A DNA stretch of 64,000 bases from Albula goreensis (lineage: Eukaryota > Chordata > Actinopteri > Albuliformes > Albulidae): the NCBI GenBank assembly GCA_022829145.1, contig CM040745.1, positions 33,200,406-33,264,405 on the forward strand, read 5' to 3'. Below are positions 41,725 through 63,200 of this stretch, in pieces; within the stretch, counting starts at the first letter, position 1, and the number at the start of each line of letters is the position of its first letter. Made by a program: the position numbers and the translations under genes. The notes under the pieces are model-generated. The model was not told the DNA's origin, did no database searches, and saw nothing but the letters and a program-made list of their open reading frames with translations.

Positions 41725-41835
41725 TGCAAGACGCTCACAGCTTCACATACTGCCAGCCCTTCATTTCTCTTCGGGCTCATTCTCTCTCTGTCTCTCTCTG
41801 CCACTCTCTCTGTCTCTCTGTTCATCCCTGAAGCT

Positions 41836-50715
<8,880 letters not shown>

Positions 50716-51971
50716 CCGCCGCTGACCGCTATTGCCTCATCCCTCCTCTGCACTTGCTCAATCCTCTCTGTCGTCAGCACGGGAATTCCCCAGCTTCACT
50801 TTTCCTCATTTGAGCCAAGCATCAAAGCAGGACTGGAAGCCAGCGCGGCAGGGACACATATAAGGCTTAACGGGAGCCTGACAACAGCCTGTTCGTGCAG
50901 GGGAACTATATTTTCAATGTATTTGTAATGGTTGCGAACGACTTTTGTGTTATTTCAATTACTATTATCAACTTATAAGATTGGTATTATACAGTTTTAC
51001 ATTACTAAATGGCTCAGTTGAATATGCATATTTTTCCATAGTTTTTCAGTTTGTAGTTTGTTAAGAGGAACCAACCCTTTGTACACAGGAGCTCAGCCAA
51101 TCACGCATAAGAGATTGTTAACAATGCTGCGTAAGAGACAAGCTCCTCCCTGTGGTGACAGGTGCAGAATATGGCCCTTAGCATAATGTGCAAATATCAT
51201 TTTGGAGAAATGCAGAGTGGGACACAGTTGCCCATAGACTCAGCACGAAGAGGAAGACTGTGCCCTGCCTGACTAACAGAGGACAATACAGGAGCAGGCC
51301 CAGGGGGAGTCACCAGACTCTATTTACTGGGGCATGTGCCTCCACAATGTCTTACCATGCCCTAGTAAAAGACCATGATTTTTTAAAAATAATTAGAATA
51401 TGCAATATCATGAACGGGGAAGACAGTGCTGAGGGCCTGTTCCTAGCCACAGCTCTGGACAGGTTTAAACGTACGATTGGATATTGCACACTGAGAGAGA
51501 AAAAAAGGACAACTGGGTCCTTAAATAAAAGCGGAAAAGGGTACCCCGATGAAATGTTACACTTGAAGAGTTACGCTTATGAAGGTGCCCTCTTTAAAAC
51601 CAGGAACTGGTTTGAAATATAAACAGAGGGGGAAAAAATCAAGACACTCCTGAGACGAGGCATATGACAAAATGCTTGACTGGAAAGTAAAGTGTGTATG
51701 AGGAAAAATGGTCAAAGGCAGTCATTTGGAGCTTCGCATGCAGTCAAAGGCCAGGGCTAATGTTCACAGAGCATTCGTCTGTGGAATGGAGTCAGTCTCC
51801 CCTTACATGGAGCTGATGCGCTTTTTTTTTTAGAAAATGCCACGTCAGGAATTTTTTTGTGCTTTGTTTTTATAAATCTGTTCTCTCTTTTAAGTCATTG
51901 TAATTTTCATAGAAATGGTCAATGTAGTGTTTGTTGATGTTAATGAGCTATATTTTCTACTCAACAGATTG

Positions 51972-51977
51972 AATAAA
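51972..51977 (+). terminator. Candidate cybb poly(A) signal
   Basis: AATAAA (gattgaataaagga) about 1.26 kb after the cybb stop. A nearer AATAAA is at 51524-51529. The choice between them cannot be made from sequence. Confidence 0.4.
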
Positions 51978-52666
51978 GGAGAATGAGAAAGTATAAAGAG
52001 TAAAATGTTACATCCAGATCTAAAAGGTCTGATATAGCTGTGTTTTAAATGACTCTGGTTGTTGCAGGATTTGGGAATTTACTGCATTTCATCTGAGCGG
52101 ATCACATTATGGGAAGTATCGACATCTTTTTGGTCTGACTGTCCACTGTTTCTCTGGGAGATTTCAAAATGCGGTTTCCTGCCAAAATGTATGGGGAAAC
52201 AGCCTGTCAGAAAGCGCTCCACCACATCAACCATTATCAGATCCAGGGTCCTTTCTCTGCAACACCGGCCTGTTGAAAGCCACCGGTTACAAAACTTCTC
52301 TTCCTCATTTCGAATCGCTTTTGTTCAGAATCATTTTATATCTAATGTATTATCCTAAATGCATAAGGCTGATAAAAAAAAACATCCTTTTTGCCCTTCC
52401 TGTGATTTAAGGCTCTCATTCAGTTTTTGGGAAGGAATTTGGGGGGATTTGGGGGGTTGGGGGAATGGTCAAATTTTTAGTTCAGCCAATTCAAGAAGTA
52501 AATTTCAATTCACTGCATGCATTTTAAAAAAAGACCTGTAATGTTCTATGAGGACTTCTTAGTTAATGAAATTGATTTCAGTTTATACAGTACCTACAAA
52601 ACTGAAATGGAATTCAGTTAGTCACACTACATTTGGGTATGGTTCTGGCTTTGCTGTGATCTATGC

Positions 52667-52682
52667 TGCCACCTAGTGGTTA
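52667..52682 (-). promoter_or_regulatory. CTCF-like motif between cybb and dynlt3
   Basis: The top strand TGCCACCTAGTGGTTA is the reverse complement of TAACCACTAGGTGGCA, a good CTCF core match. It lies in the convergent 3' interval. Binding is not shown. Confidence 0.5.
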
Positions 52683-53349
52683 CTCTGTACCACTACAATA
52701 GTAGACGCAGGCTGCCATGCTTCTGCATCTACTGCTGTGGGACAACCAAGAGTAGCTGGGATAACCACATGCCAGTAAGAGAAATTATGGATTCGAAAGC
52801 AAAATGAACCTTATACAAATAACCACAAAAAAATCAAAACCTTCAAAAACTGCTTGCCATCTTAGCTTTTATTGCTGGGCTTCTTTCCTCAATAGCTTGC
52901 AAGTGCCGCGTTTTTAAGTCACCTGCCAACTGGCTTGCCTCTGCCCCAAAAATCAATTTCCATTCCAACTGTTCTCTTAATGAGCAGAGTGAGTTAAATT
53001 ATAATTATCTCAGCTGTCTACATGCAGCCTTTTAACATTTAAATCAATTGTACAAATTGGCAATCATTTTGGTGAATATTCATTCTGGTCTTTCTGTTGA
53101 TTATTTCAAGGTATTGCATCTCATGGGTAAATTAATAATTATCACTTGTGGGGACAGCAGCTCCAAATTGTCTAGACATCCATTATTTTTTCCATGTACC
53201 ACTTCAAGTCAAATGCATTCACAAAATTCCTCATATATTTGTTCACAAAAAATGTTTAATAATACAGGATAATTATCTTCAGGCATATGTTTTGTAAAGA
53301 GCTGAATGCTAAGAAAGCAACAAAACATCCATTCAATGATTAAACAATG

Positions 53350-53355
53350 TTTATT
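53350..53355 (-). terminator. Candidate dynlt3 poly(A) signal
   Basis: The top strand TTTATT gives AATAAA on the minus strand, about 1.28 kb past the dynlt3 stop. It is the nearest canonical signal I found. Confidence 0.35.
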
Positions 53356-54630
53356 TACAGTTTTGGTTCTTCTATACAGCATGCATTTTGCCCAAAGCTG
53401 ATCCAAAATCAGCCAGGCCAACCATTATGCAGGAAAAGTAAAGATAATACTGGTCTAGAGACAGTGTTTGGGGGCAGAAACTAGTGTTGCCAAATGATTG
53501 TGATTAAACTCCCTTGATGCTTTATCAGTTGGCTCTCATACATATATTCAAGACTTATTCCTCATACCATTTAAATTCCCCAATTCATGACTGACACTCA
53601 TACACTGCCCCTCTGAAACTTACCCTGAGGAATTAAAATATCGTGTCAAACGGGAATCCTTACAGAAACCCTTCTGTGTGATGCGTCTCTCTCTCCAAAT
53701 GTCTGGACGGCACAGCGGACTGGGCCAGACACCACTTCTGCATCTAACAAACACAAGTCGTCCACAATCAAGGCAAGCTTGTCTCCGTTATCTACAACGC
53801 ATGGTCTAGTGCTCATTCTGATGCAACTGAGTACATTTCTTCTTTGTGCAAGGACAGACTGCTGAGAACACAAACTTTCTTTAAAACTAGGCCACATCTA
53901 CCCTCGTAAAATTGTTCTTATTCACTTAAATCAACAGCTCTCTGTTGTATTATAGTCCAAGAGACCAATCATTAAAGCTATATCTGTATGTAGATGAAGA
54001 CTATTTGGAACACATGATGTCTCAGCCCTTAGGTCAGAGTAATAACAGTGCACAGATGCTCTGTAAATAGGTGTATGCATTTAAAAAAAAAAATCAACTG
54101 TAAAATTGGTGGACAATTTCCAAGACGATGCTGAAAACCACTTGGCCACTTGTTTCTGTCCACAGAGGGAGACTCTCTTTCTATATATATTTACATGTAT
54201 AATTTATATATATATATAGACACACATTTGAATTAACTGGTCATCTTTTGTTTTGTCCCCTGCTGAATTCCAATGATGTGTATACTGCCCTAAGTGCAAT
54301 TCTAAAATAATCAAAATTATATGTGCACTATAATAATATTGGCAGTACACTGCTTCTCAACTTGAATGCCTATCAAAACCTTAAAATGTCATTACCAACA
54401 GATGGAAAAAAAAATCAAATCAACAACTGTGCAGTCTCAGGAGTTGAGGACATTTGAGCCGGTCTTGTCGGTGGTGTCAGTGCAGTATCTGAACGGACCA
54501 CTCCACTGTGTTCAGTCCAGCACCAGATCGTGATCCCAGAAGGCTTTGGTGGTTCCCTTGCGCGTCTGTGCGCATGTAGCTCCAGTCTTTGACTTCCTCC
54601 CTCCCCTCCCTCCACACACCCCTCCACAGG

Positions 54631-57067
54631 CTACAGCCCCACTCCCACGGCGAACACGTTGACCACGCAGTACATGGTGCGGTTCTCCCATCTCACCGTG
54701 CAGCTCCCTGCGGATCACACCCAGCTCAGTTCAGCGACACAGCAGATGCATGAAAAAGTTCTCCCTCTCCCCCTTTTTTGGACTTGTTGATCAGTTACAG
54801 TCTTATATCATAATCCACCAGTTCAGCCTTGCAGTCACTGCACCTAAACACTGTGTGACTGGTGCAAGCAGACTGCAGACATATATACTTGATCAAGGAT
54901 TTGCTAGTGAGAAATTTGATGAGACCAACAAAGCGAACCGTAACCCTCCCTCCCGTGGGGTTGAAGGACATCATGGCAGCAGTCACTATGCAGGGTCAAG
55001 CTCTGCATGTCAGGTGTAAAAGTTTTGTTAAGGGTAGAAATGAAAGGGAAGAGGGAGTGCAGTATTGTTATCTGTAGAGAACCAAGATACATAAAAACAC
55101 TTCAATATCAGAAGGAGGATTCTATAATTAATCACAACAACTGTGTTCCGCGTTGCAAAAACACAAAAAGCATTTACGAGATAGAAATTAAATTGAATAA
55201 TAGTGAGAGTTTCTCTGATCAGATCATCAGAGGGGCAGTGAGGTGATCTGCACATGGAGAGAGGGTAATGCAGCGTGGAGAGGGAGCTCTTACCGTCAGT
55301 CGCCGTGTCCCAGTAACATGAGTTGGCCGTGTGAAGACCGGCACCGCTTTTCTGCATCACAGCGCAGTTCACTGTGGGGTGGGGGGCAGAGCTCAAAGTG
55401 ACCAATCAGAGATTTGCAAGCCACCAAAAGAACAGTGGACGATCCCAGCTCTGACCAGTATCCTCAAGTTCCATTAGACACAGAGGAAAAACCTCTTTCT
55501 GGCATGTGATTTCAACTAGAGCAGACTTGTGATAAGAAAGCATAACTTCTTTTTTTTTTTTTGTAAAACTATCAAGAAAATACAGGTCGCCTGTCCCAGA
55601 GTTTGGTGGTTCAACTGGTAAGCCATCAGACTGCATCATGGTTCCTCAAAGTTCACATTTTTTGCAGGGTCTGCCTGTCTCTGTTGCTGATGACTTACCG
55701 ATGTACTTGAAGGCCTTCCCTTGTTTAACCAGCTGAGTGAGAGACTGCTCCACGATACTGGCGGTCCACTGATTCACTGTGCTCTGGTTGTAGTCGACAC
55801 CGCCAATGACGCCTTCGATACACTAACAGAAAGCCACATGCACAAAAATTGTAAACAGGCATACAACATTCTCAAAATGGAGTTTTGAAGAGTGAGCTGT
55901 CAAATAATCTGTACAGTGCTCCATACAGTGGCTCTACCACATCCACAGAATTGCATTTTCTAAACTTCATACTTTAGTGGTGAGGTCTGCATCATAGGGA
56001 GAGGGACACAACAAAAACAAGAGTCCACAAACAAGCATGGTGTGCAGTTCTGTTCCCGAATAGTCAGATTAGATTGTCTCCAGTTAGTAACTGAAGGATT
56101 AAAGACTTAAGCTTCACACATTACTGAGCGAAAGGAAATGAAAGGCAAATTTACCTCTTTAACACAGCTACTCGCTTCATCTGGACTGAAGGATACCTAC
56201 ATGAATGGGGAGGAAGTTTTATGAATATTGACGTTTTGAGACCATGCATCACTTTCAGTAATTCATGCTGAGAACCGTGGCTAGTTAAGTTAATCCTTCT
56301 GATCTGGCGTGCGCATGCAGACTTCAGAGATAGGGAACTCTCCGTGACCTAGATTTCAGTGCTGCTTTGAACTTCAGTCAGAACTCTTTAACGCTCCCGG
56401 TCGTTTAGTCTTTACAACAAGTAAGCCAGGGTGAAACGTTTGATGGAGCAAATGCTTACATTTTTCTTTCGGGATTGGGAAAGTATGATTGATCCTCAAG
56501 AGACAACAAAATTTAAAGAGAACACCCAATTAACATCAGCCGTTTGGTAGCTAGAATGAGATGCGATTCCACTCATCTCTCGAACCAAAGGCGCTTGAAG
56601 CTTTACTCTGACTTCAAAAGTTGTCCTCCTACACAAAGGACTGTAATGGTCGCTAACGTTTGATAGTGATCATTTAAGATGACTATCTGAGACTGACAGC
56701 AGAACGTTGCGTCAGTCAAGATTATCCTCACATTGACCACACCCATGGATCCAGTTATATCATGACATCAGCCCCTTAAGAAACCAGCTCAGTTTATGCA
56801 TAAAAAAGAAAACTAAGCAGGCAGTTCTTACTGTTTTTGCAAACCCCGTGTACAAACGAAGGGCTCTACTGCTGTCATCATAATCTAATCTGACCTATGA
56901 ACAATACTATGAAGGTACTGTCTGAACCGTACAGTTTGCTAGACAGCTACCGATATAAAGCTACGGCTCATGTACACTACAACCTATAAAAACAAATAAA
57001 ATATCTAAACAAAATATTAACCAGTCATAGAGATGTCTACCTCTTCGCCTGAGCTATATTCTTCCAT
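54631..57067 (-). CDS. dynlt3: Dynein light chain Tctex-type 3 (DYNLT3), five exons
   Basis: Minus-strand exons in order: 57067-57041, 56196-56155, 55822-55699, 55371-55294, 54707-54631, joined in frame to 115 aa (human 116). The N-terminus MEEYSSGEE leads to [14 protein letters not shown]. Next come [19 protein letters not shown] and [22 protein letters not shown], then [17 protein letters not shown] and [21 protein letters not shown]. This matches the whole Tctex1 fold. The product is a cytoplasmic dynein light chain that dimerises, binds the intermediate chain and adapts cargo. The ATG has A at -3 and G at +4. All splice junctions are GT-AG and phases agree. It is convergent with cybb, as in human. 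Confidence 0.96.
54708..55293 (-). other. dynlt3 intron 4
   Basis: A 586-base intron read on the minus strand. It has short unrecognised frames on both strands and no repeat I can name. Confidence 0.55.
55372..55698 (-). other. dynlt3 intron 3
   Basis: A 327-base intron read on the minus strand. It contains a T-run at about 55550-55562 on the top strand and no other feature. Confidence 0.55.
55823..56154 (-). other. dynlt3 intron 2
   Basis: A 332-base intron read on the minus strand with nothing recognisable. Confidence 0.5.
56197..57040 (-). other. dynlt3 intron 1 with cassette-exon candidate
   Basis: Read on the minus strand, this 844-base intron starts gtagac and ends tgtag. Inside it, 56894-56832 is open for 21 codons, follows an AG and is followed by the strong donor gtaagaac. 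It would join in frame (63 bases, phase 0 at both sides). Its upstream pyrimidine tract is weak and human DYNLT3 has no counterpart that I know of. Confidence 0.35.
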
Positions 57068-57260
57068 TGTGTTTATGAAAGAAGGAGATCCGTGGGAGGA
57101 CTTCGCTCGCTCCTAACACTCTTTTCCAACTCCTGCTCCTCGGTTCCTGTTTAGCAGTCACTTTGGGAACTGACTGCCAAAGACTGTGAGACAAGACTAA
57201 ACCGTAATAGCAGGCGAGAAGCTCTTCACTTACTGCCGCCTAGTGGTGAATATTGCTCAC
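57068..57260 (-). promoter_or_regulatory. dynlt3 5' flank with CTCF-like motif
   Basis: The 5' UTR and promoter must lie here. No TATA box is obvious. TGCCGCCTAGTGGTGA (57234-57249) on the top strand is the reverse complement of a good CTCF core and lies about 170 bases upstream of the start codon. Confidence 0.4.
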
Positions 57261-60200
57261 ATACTTCACATTTGATGAAGTTGTAAAACAAAAATCGTTT
57301 AAACAAACAGCACGATTTACAAATGTCTATGCTCGTGGTTTAAGAAGAAAATAATTTAACAAATGCACTAGAATATGTTTTGTGTTGACATAAACATAAT
57401 GATATTGATTTTGACACTATGTTTTATCAGCGTTACATCTCTATAGATTCGTCTAAATGCCTGGTTCACATCATTTGATGTTGAATTTCAGGCCTGTTCA
57501 ATTCATTGGTTTACCCTTATTCATTGCCCACGTTGTTTAGCTTTGAGGCTGCAGTATGACAAGCTGTTCTGTTTGAAGGGTCCACTAGAGTTCCTGACAT
57601 TATTTTAGCTGTATTATTTCCTCTCTACGTCTCTCCCAAACTTCTTTGTGTCATTCACTGCACATTTATCACAGTTAATAATACACATCACACATGTTTT
57701 TGTATGAAATTGCAAAACCACAGGAGTTTTTCATTTTGTTTCATTTATTTTATTGTTTATTTGTTTTCAAAATCACCTGCCATGCTAACGTGAAAATGAG
57801 TAGTAATCAATGGGAAATGAGTAGCAACCAATCGTTGAGGTGAATCATTCAGCTGTTGGTATTGGGGGGAAATGATTAAATGTTTCAATGGCTTGCCATA
57901 CGAAGAAATCCCGGGTTAAATCATGGTTAAAATGACCACAAAGGGATCACCACGTCTTACACAGGAAGCTGATCTACTGCATGCCATTGTGCATGAACAC
58001 AGAGTAAATGCATCCGGTCAATCATGTATTTTAACTGTTAAAGGAAGCTCACTTTGTCATAGGTTGTACATGCAAGTTGTGCAAGGGAAGAGACAAAAAT
58101 TGATTGTAGCTCCTGGACTATTGAATAACTCTATAGACGATTCCAGTCAGTTGTAATTAATTTCTAAGTCTGAAAATACTAAAATGCCCAAACCCTGTTT
58201 GATCAGAATTTATACCTCTATTAAGTCCTTCAAAGTTTTTGTGCAGGTGTGTTCTCAGCTGAGGTCCTCAATGGTAACTCAAGCGTTTTCATCTCTCAGG
58301 AACGTCGCTCTGACCACGCCCCCGCAATAAAAATGCAAGCTGGTGCTCCCATCTTCGTTATAGTCTCTCACAGGCTGGGTAAGGACACCGGGAGAGACCC
58401 AATGCTGTCATTGCAGAATAGGTTTCTCTTGTTATTTATTTATTTATTTTTCTGCTGACACGAAAGTGATCTAAAAATAGCATTGCAAGAGTTCCGTGGA
58501 ACAGGTAAGATTTTTATTTCTGATGTAATCGTTCTGAAAGAGTATTTTATTACCATTCGTTTAAATATTTCTGTAGTGTGTTGCTGAAGACGGCAGCTCA
58601 TTGATATGACTGGAGACTAGGTGTAGTGTGCGTGAGTAGTTTCAATTTTATGAGATCCACGTTTCGAATTAGTTATTAATCGTCTCTATCACTGTCTGGT
58701 GGATTGTGATCCCTGCCTCTTGCGGTTAAGATTGTATCTTAGTAGCATTAATTGCTGATATTCGACAGACAATACATATGTCGACTATAGGGACCAGAAA
58801 ACATCGTCTTCCAATCGAGTATTATTTCACGTTTCTTCATCAGCCGTAACTCTGTGTGCATGTTTAGGTGGCTCTTACCAAACATCCACAGCTGTCATTT
58901 TGAGGTGCAATGCAGCAAATTATGCCTTTATTTTCGAGCTCCAAGGATTGCCTCCCGTATCAGTAGTTCAAGGGATGCTTTGAATAAAAAGTTGTTTGTG
59001 CAGTTCCATGCTAGTTTTGAATAGCCCACGTATTAAACGGTGATTGAACTGGTAGCCTTCAACTTACTGACTCGAAACGAATTTTTACGTCTCATTTTCA
59101 TAAAAGATAACAGGACAGTGAAAGTTCACATTGTAGCCTTCAGCGATACATCCCGTAATTTAACGTTAGTAAACTGTTCGAGCACTCGACGAACATCTCT
59201 GTTGAAAGGCGTTATCATGGAAAACTCAAGTCGTGCAACCGTGAATACAACGTACAGCCAAAACTGTTACATGTAGGAACACTTGGAAAAGGAAAGTAGT
59301 TGAAGATCCTTGTGGGATGAAATGGAGAAAAGCAAAAAAAGATTCCCTTCCATTGTATATTATGACATGGCAATATAATGCATGTCAATATAGTGTTGGA
59401 AATACATGTGTCATAGATGATAGTACGTATTACCTTATTATAAGCAGATGTCCACTTTGTCATTTGCTTATATCTAAAAGCTAATAATAGAGAAAAAAGG
59501 GTTAGTGTTGCAAACTTGAACATGTATCACCTACTTATAGTTCAACAATGACTCTCATTGAAAAAACACTCAAATTTCCTGTCAAGAAATATAGTTGAAA
59601 AGCATAAATAGAAAGTGTCTGAATGACATGGAAGAATTGCATTGGCTATTAGTGGACATGCTCACATTGGTTAAATTGCTGGACTGTTCAGCCAGATGTT
59701 GTATGGACTTTCACCTCTCAGCCATGTAAAAGGGCTTGAATAATCATTTCAGAGCTAAAAAAGCAACGCTTCTTCACAGATATGAATGATATCATTTAAT
59801 CTCTCATCCTCTGCTGGCTGAAGCTCAGTGTTTGGGGATTGATCAGTGGTGCAATAATTCATCCATTCCTAATCTCCGAAATCTGAGGAGTGTACTTTAA
59901 ATATGCATTACTGTGAAATGCAATTTATTGCACTCAATCATAAACAAGGCGATGTATTACTTATGATTATTATAATTATTATGTGCCAGGAAGGGTAGTG
60001 GTGAAGATGCAGAGGAGCTCAGTGCACACGACGGACACAAAGCCCTCTGTGATGAAGGAGGATGTGCGCTCGTTACATTACTCGTATCTGATGCAAGATG
60101 TATTGATTCTGTGCGAGTCGGAGCTCTCAGATCTCAGCGGTAACAGAACCAGCAGGGCTTCTGAAATCCATGATCACTTTTTTTTTAATGAAACAAGATG

Positions 60201-63200
60201 TAACACTCTGCAGAAGGTCAGGCAAGGACTCCGGGCATCAGTGGGATTCACCACAGACTTCAAACACAGACCCCCGCCTCTGTGATGTTCAAGGAAACAC
60301 AAGTATAGGAAGCAAACGATCTTAACTGAGTGAACCAGAGGACTGATCTCTTTTAGTGTTTCATGCTAACATCTGTCCTTAATTATATGATCTGTCCACT
60401 CATTTCAACCTGATATTTCTGGTAATGTCATCGACCGCTGCAAGTACATGTACCCTTGCTAAAAAAGGTTGTGTTCCTGTATATGGGGGTACTGGCTTTG
60501 ATGTGTGCAGCTAGGTAGAAATTAAGCTAGAAACATTGTTAGGGACTAAAATATGCATATACAACCAGGACTGGAGTTTTGCATTCCCTCATTCGGCTTC
60601 AGTGTAGATATTAGTCTACACCAGTGAGAGGGTTGGCAGAATATAACAGGCTGTGTAGAATTCTTAACTACATATTGCTTTACTCTAACTTTGATCATTC
60701 ATATCCATTCTCTCTTTCTATCCATTTGTGCTTTTTACAGAAGAAAAAAAATAATTGTCCATTGAGGAGGTTTTATTCCCATTCAGTTATGCCCATCTCA
60801 TGTGGCAGTCAGTGGGTGTGAAGATGGAGTGAGAGCTCTGTGAGTGCTGCAGGGGTGGAATTGTGTTTTTAAATGGCCGTGGGCTGTGTTCACAAGAGTG
60901 GCTCTTTGGCTGTTCACACCAGAACAAGCACTGAAGATGAAGATGAAAATGGTCATACAAGTCGCCACCCTTCAACCCTCCCAAAACAAGTAAAACTGCC
61001 CTCTAGGACAAAGACCTGACTCTGGTCTTTGCTGAACTTCTCAGTTCTGTACAAATGTAAGACTGGGCTGACATTAGATTTCATGTAACTTCACAATAGA
61101 TTTGGAATTGGACTGCAATGGATAAGAGGTGTCATTCATAATTTGTTTTTATGTACTGCATTTTATTTCACGTATTTGTGCCTGTATTTAAGTCCTAGAA
61201 CAGGACTGTACCTTATTGTGAGACCTCATGGACAGGGGAAAGAGAAATATGAAAAAAGTAGAGATTATCAGGATGGATGCCAGAAACAGCTGACACAAGA
61301 TTGTTGAGGTCTGTACCGTTTTCATTCCTCAAGGTCTGTGCGCTTTTGCAGGTTGAGGTAATGGCACTTGAGATGGTCTGGGAGTTTCTCCAGATTATAG
61401 TACTGCATCATTGCATGAGAAGCAGGGGGTGTTAAAGCAGAGAAGTGTCCCGCCGCCCCCCTACACGACCCTGAAGCCATTACAGTCACAGAGCATCTGG
61501 TCCCGGTGACTCATCGGGATCGGTTGAACGCTGTTGAGTTTCGGCGCCACATTCTTTTCCAGATGAGGGATCAGGAATGAAACTGAGGATGTAGTAGTCT
61601 GATCGTGGCATTAGTCGATGGCGCTGATCGATATTCCAGCAGGTCCGCTGCTTCGGAGCAGATCAGCACAGATTAGCCGAGGCCGCGGTACTGTAAGGCA
61701 GGGCATCTGTCTGTGTTATGGCTTCTCTCATTGTCATCTTCATAATGACACGTCACTTTACCGAGTGCATTTCAGAATGGAGAGCAGTCTGTCTTTGTAT
61801 TTTGGAGTAACACATGCCACAGATGAACTGATGGTAAAGTAACATTTTAGTTTTGCACAAAATTGTTATTTTCATCCCAATGGAGTACCCAAAGGCCTGT
61901 CCTGCATAAACTTTAAGCCTGCACTCTCTGAAGTGTGTACTACCAGCCTCTGCATTCTTGGACTGTGTGGGGCCCCAGTTGAGCTGTTCAAGTAATTAGC
62001 GCAAGCTGAATGGCTGCTGTCACTTAATCGTTCTGAAAGCTGGTAATGGATATTCCAAACACAACCATGTGTCCGTACTCGTCAACAGTCATAAAAGAAT
62101 GGACACACCAGTGTGTCTGTATGCGTTGCCATGCTCAAGAACTGAAAACCCAAAGAGAATCACAATATAAAACCCAGAACTGCAAAAAGCAAAATATTGC
62201 ATCTCACTGCAGCAAAAGCTCTTGCAAGTAAAAATGGAGGATTTCTCATGGGGAGCACGTTCGAATCTCATTCACGGGTAGAATGAACACACTGAGGACA
62301 CTCTCCTCAGCTCCTTATTTGACCTCTGAAGTCTTCCTTGATGAATCAGTTGACACCCTCAGTATTAGAATCTCTGTGACCTGAAACAGCAAACACAAAG
62401 CGAGGTAACGACTGAAGTTGTCCTCGTCTGCCCTTTGCTGCCTTTTCTCCCTTTCTACAAACAACACCGATTGCAGGTGTAGAATATAGTTTTGAATTAT
62501 TGATCCGTGTATTTTTTTTTCTAAAATGCTGTAAAATTGAAGAGGTCTGGGGTAGAGGCTGCAGTGAATGTGGAAGCCACAGCTTTCCCTCTAGCTTTCT
62601 CCTCAGTCCATGCTGTACGGGGCATCAAGCAGGCAACACTCATGGTAGTAAAAACTCAGCCTCATTTCCTTCTTGCTTCTGGCTTATTCTTTAATGTGAA
62701 CTCATGGATTTAAGTGTTTCTCCCTGCCTTACAAAATTAAAGATTTACGTTTAATGTTTGCTGAAATACACAAAATAGATATGGTGTAACCAAGACTTAT
62801 TTTGGGAGTTGGAAGATGGAGCCAGGAAAACATGCTGATGCACTATCAAATGTTATATTCCATATGAATGATAGTATAAAATATTGTGACAGATATAAAT
62901 TTGTTTCTGATGTACAAGGTGCCCATTATAGAGTGACCAATAAGCCAATTATTATGTGGGCACCATATGGACATTTACAGATGGCAGTGCAATACTTATA
63001 TTCGTTCATATGTGTGTTATTTTTTTAACAATCAAGGTAGTCTCTATTTAATTAGTAGAACTAGCCAACTTTCCTCAACAACTTAGTTGATGATAAAAAA
63101 ATATGTGGAAGCAATTTGCTCCCAAGCTTCCTCAGCAAGACTAACATACTGCAGAAAAAAAACGATTTTCTGTTGCCAGAGGACATGTAGGTTGTGGCTG

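Larger units (their letters stand above)
50716..54630. other. Convergent cybb and dynlt3 3' regions
   Basis: The cybb 3' UTR likely runs to one of the AATAAA signals at 51524-51529 or 51972-51977. A 144-codon frame at 51188-51622 lies inside that region and resembles no protein. A CTCF-like motif is at 52667-52682. For dynlt3, minus-strand AATAAA candidates are at 53350-53355 and 52868-52873. A short TA repeat is at about 54183-54230. No further gene is seen. Confidence 0.5.

Noticed and set aside
51188-51622. 144-codon frame after cybb
   Set aside because: It lies in the likely cybb 3' UTR, shows no known family and has no splice or start context support.
59983-60285. 100-codon frame in the downstream flank
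   Set aside because: No recognisable domain and not a match to SYTL5, the gene expected by synteny.
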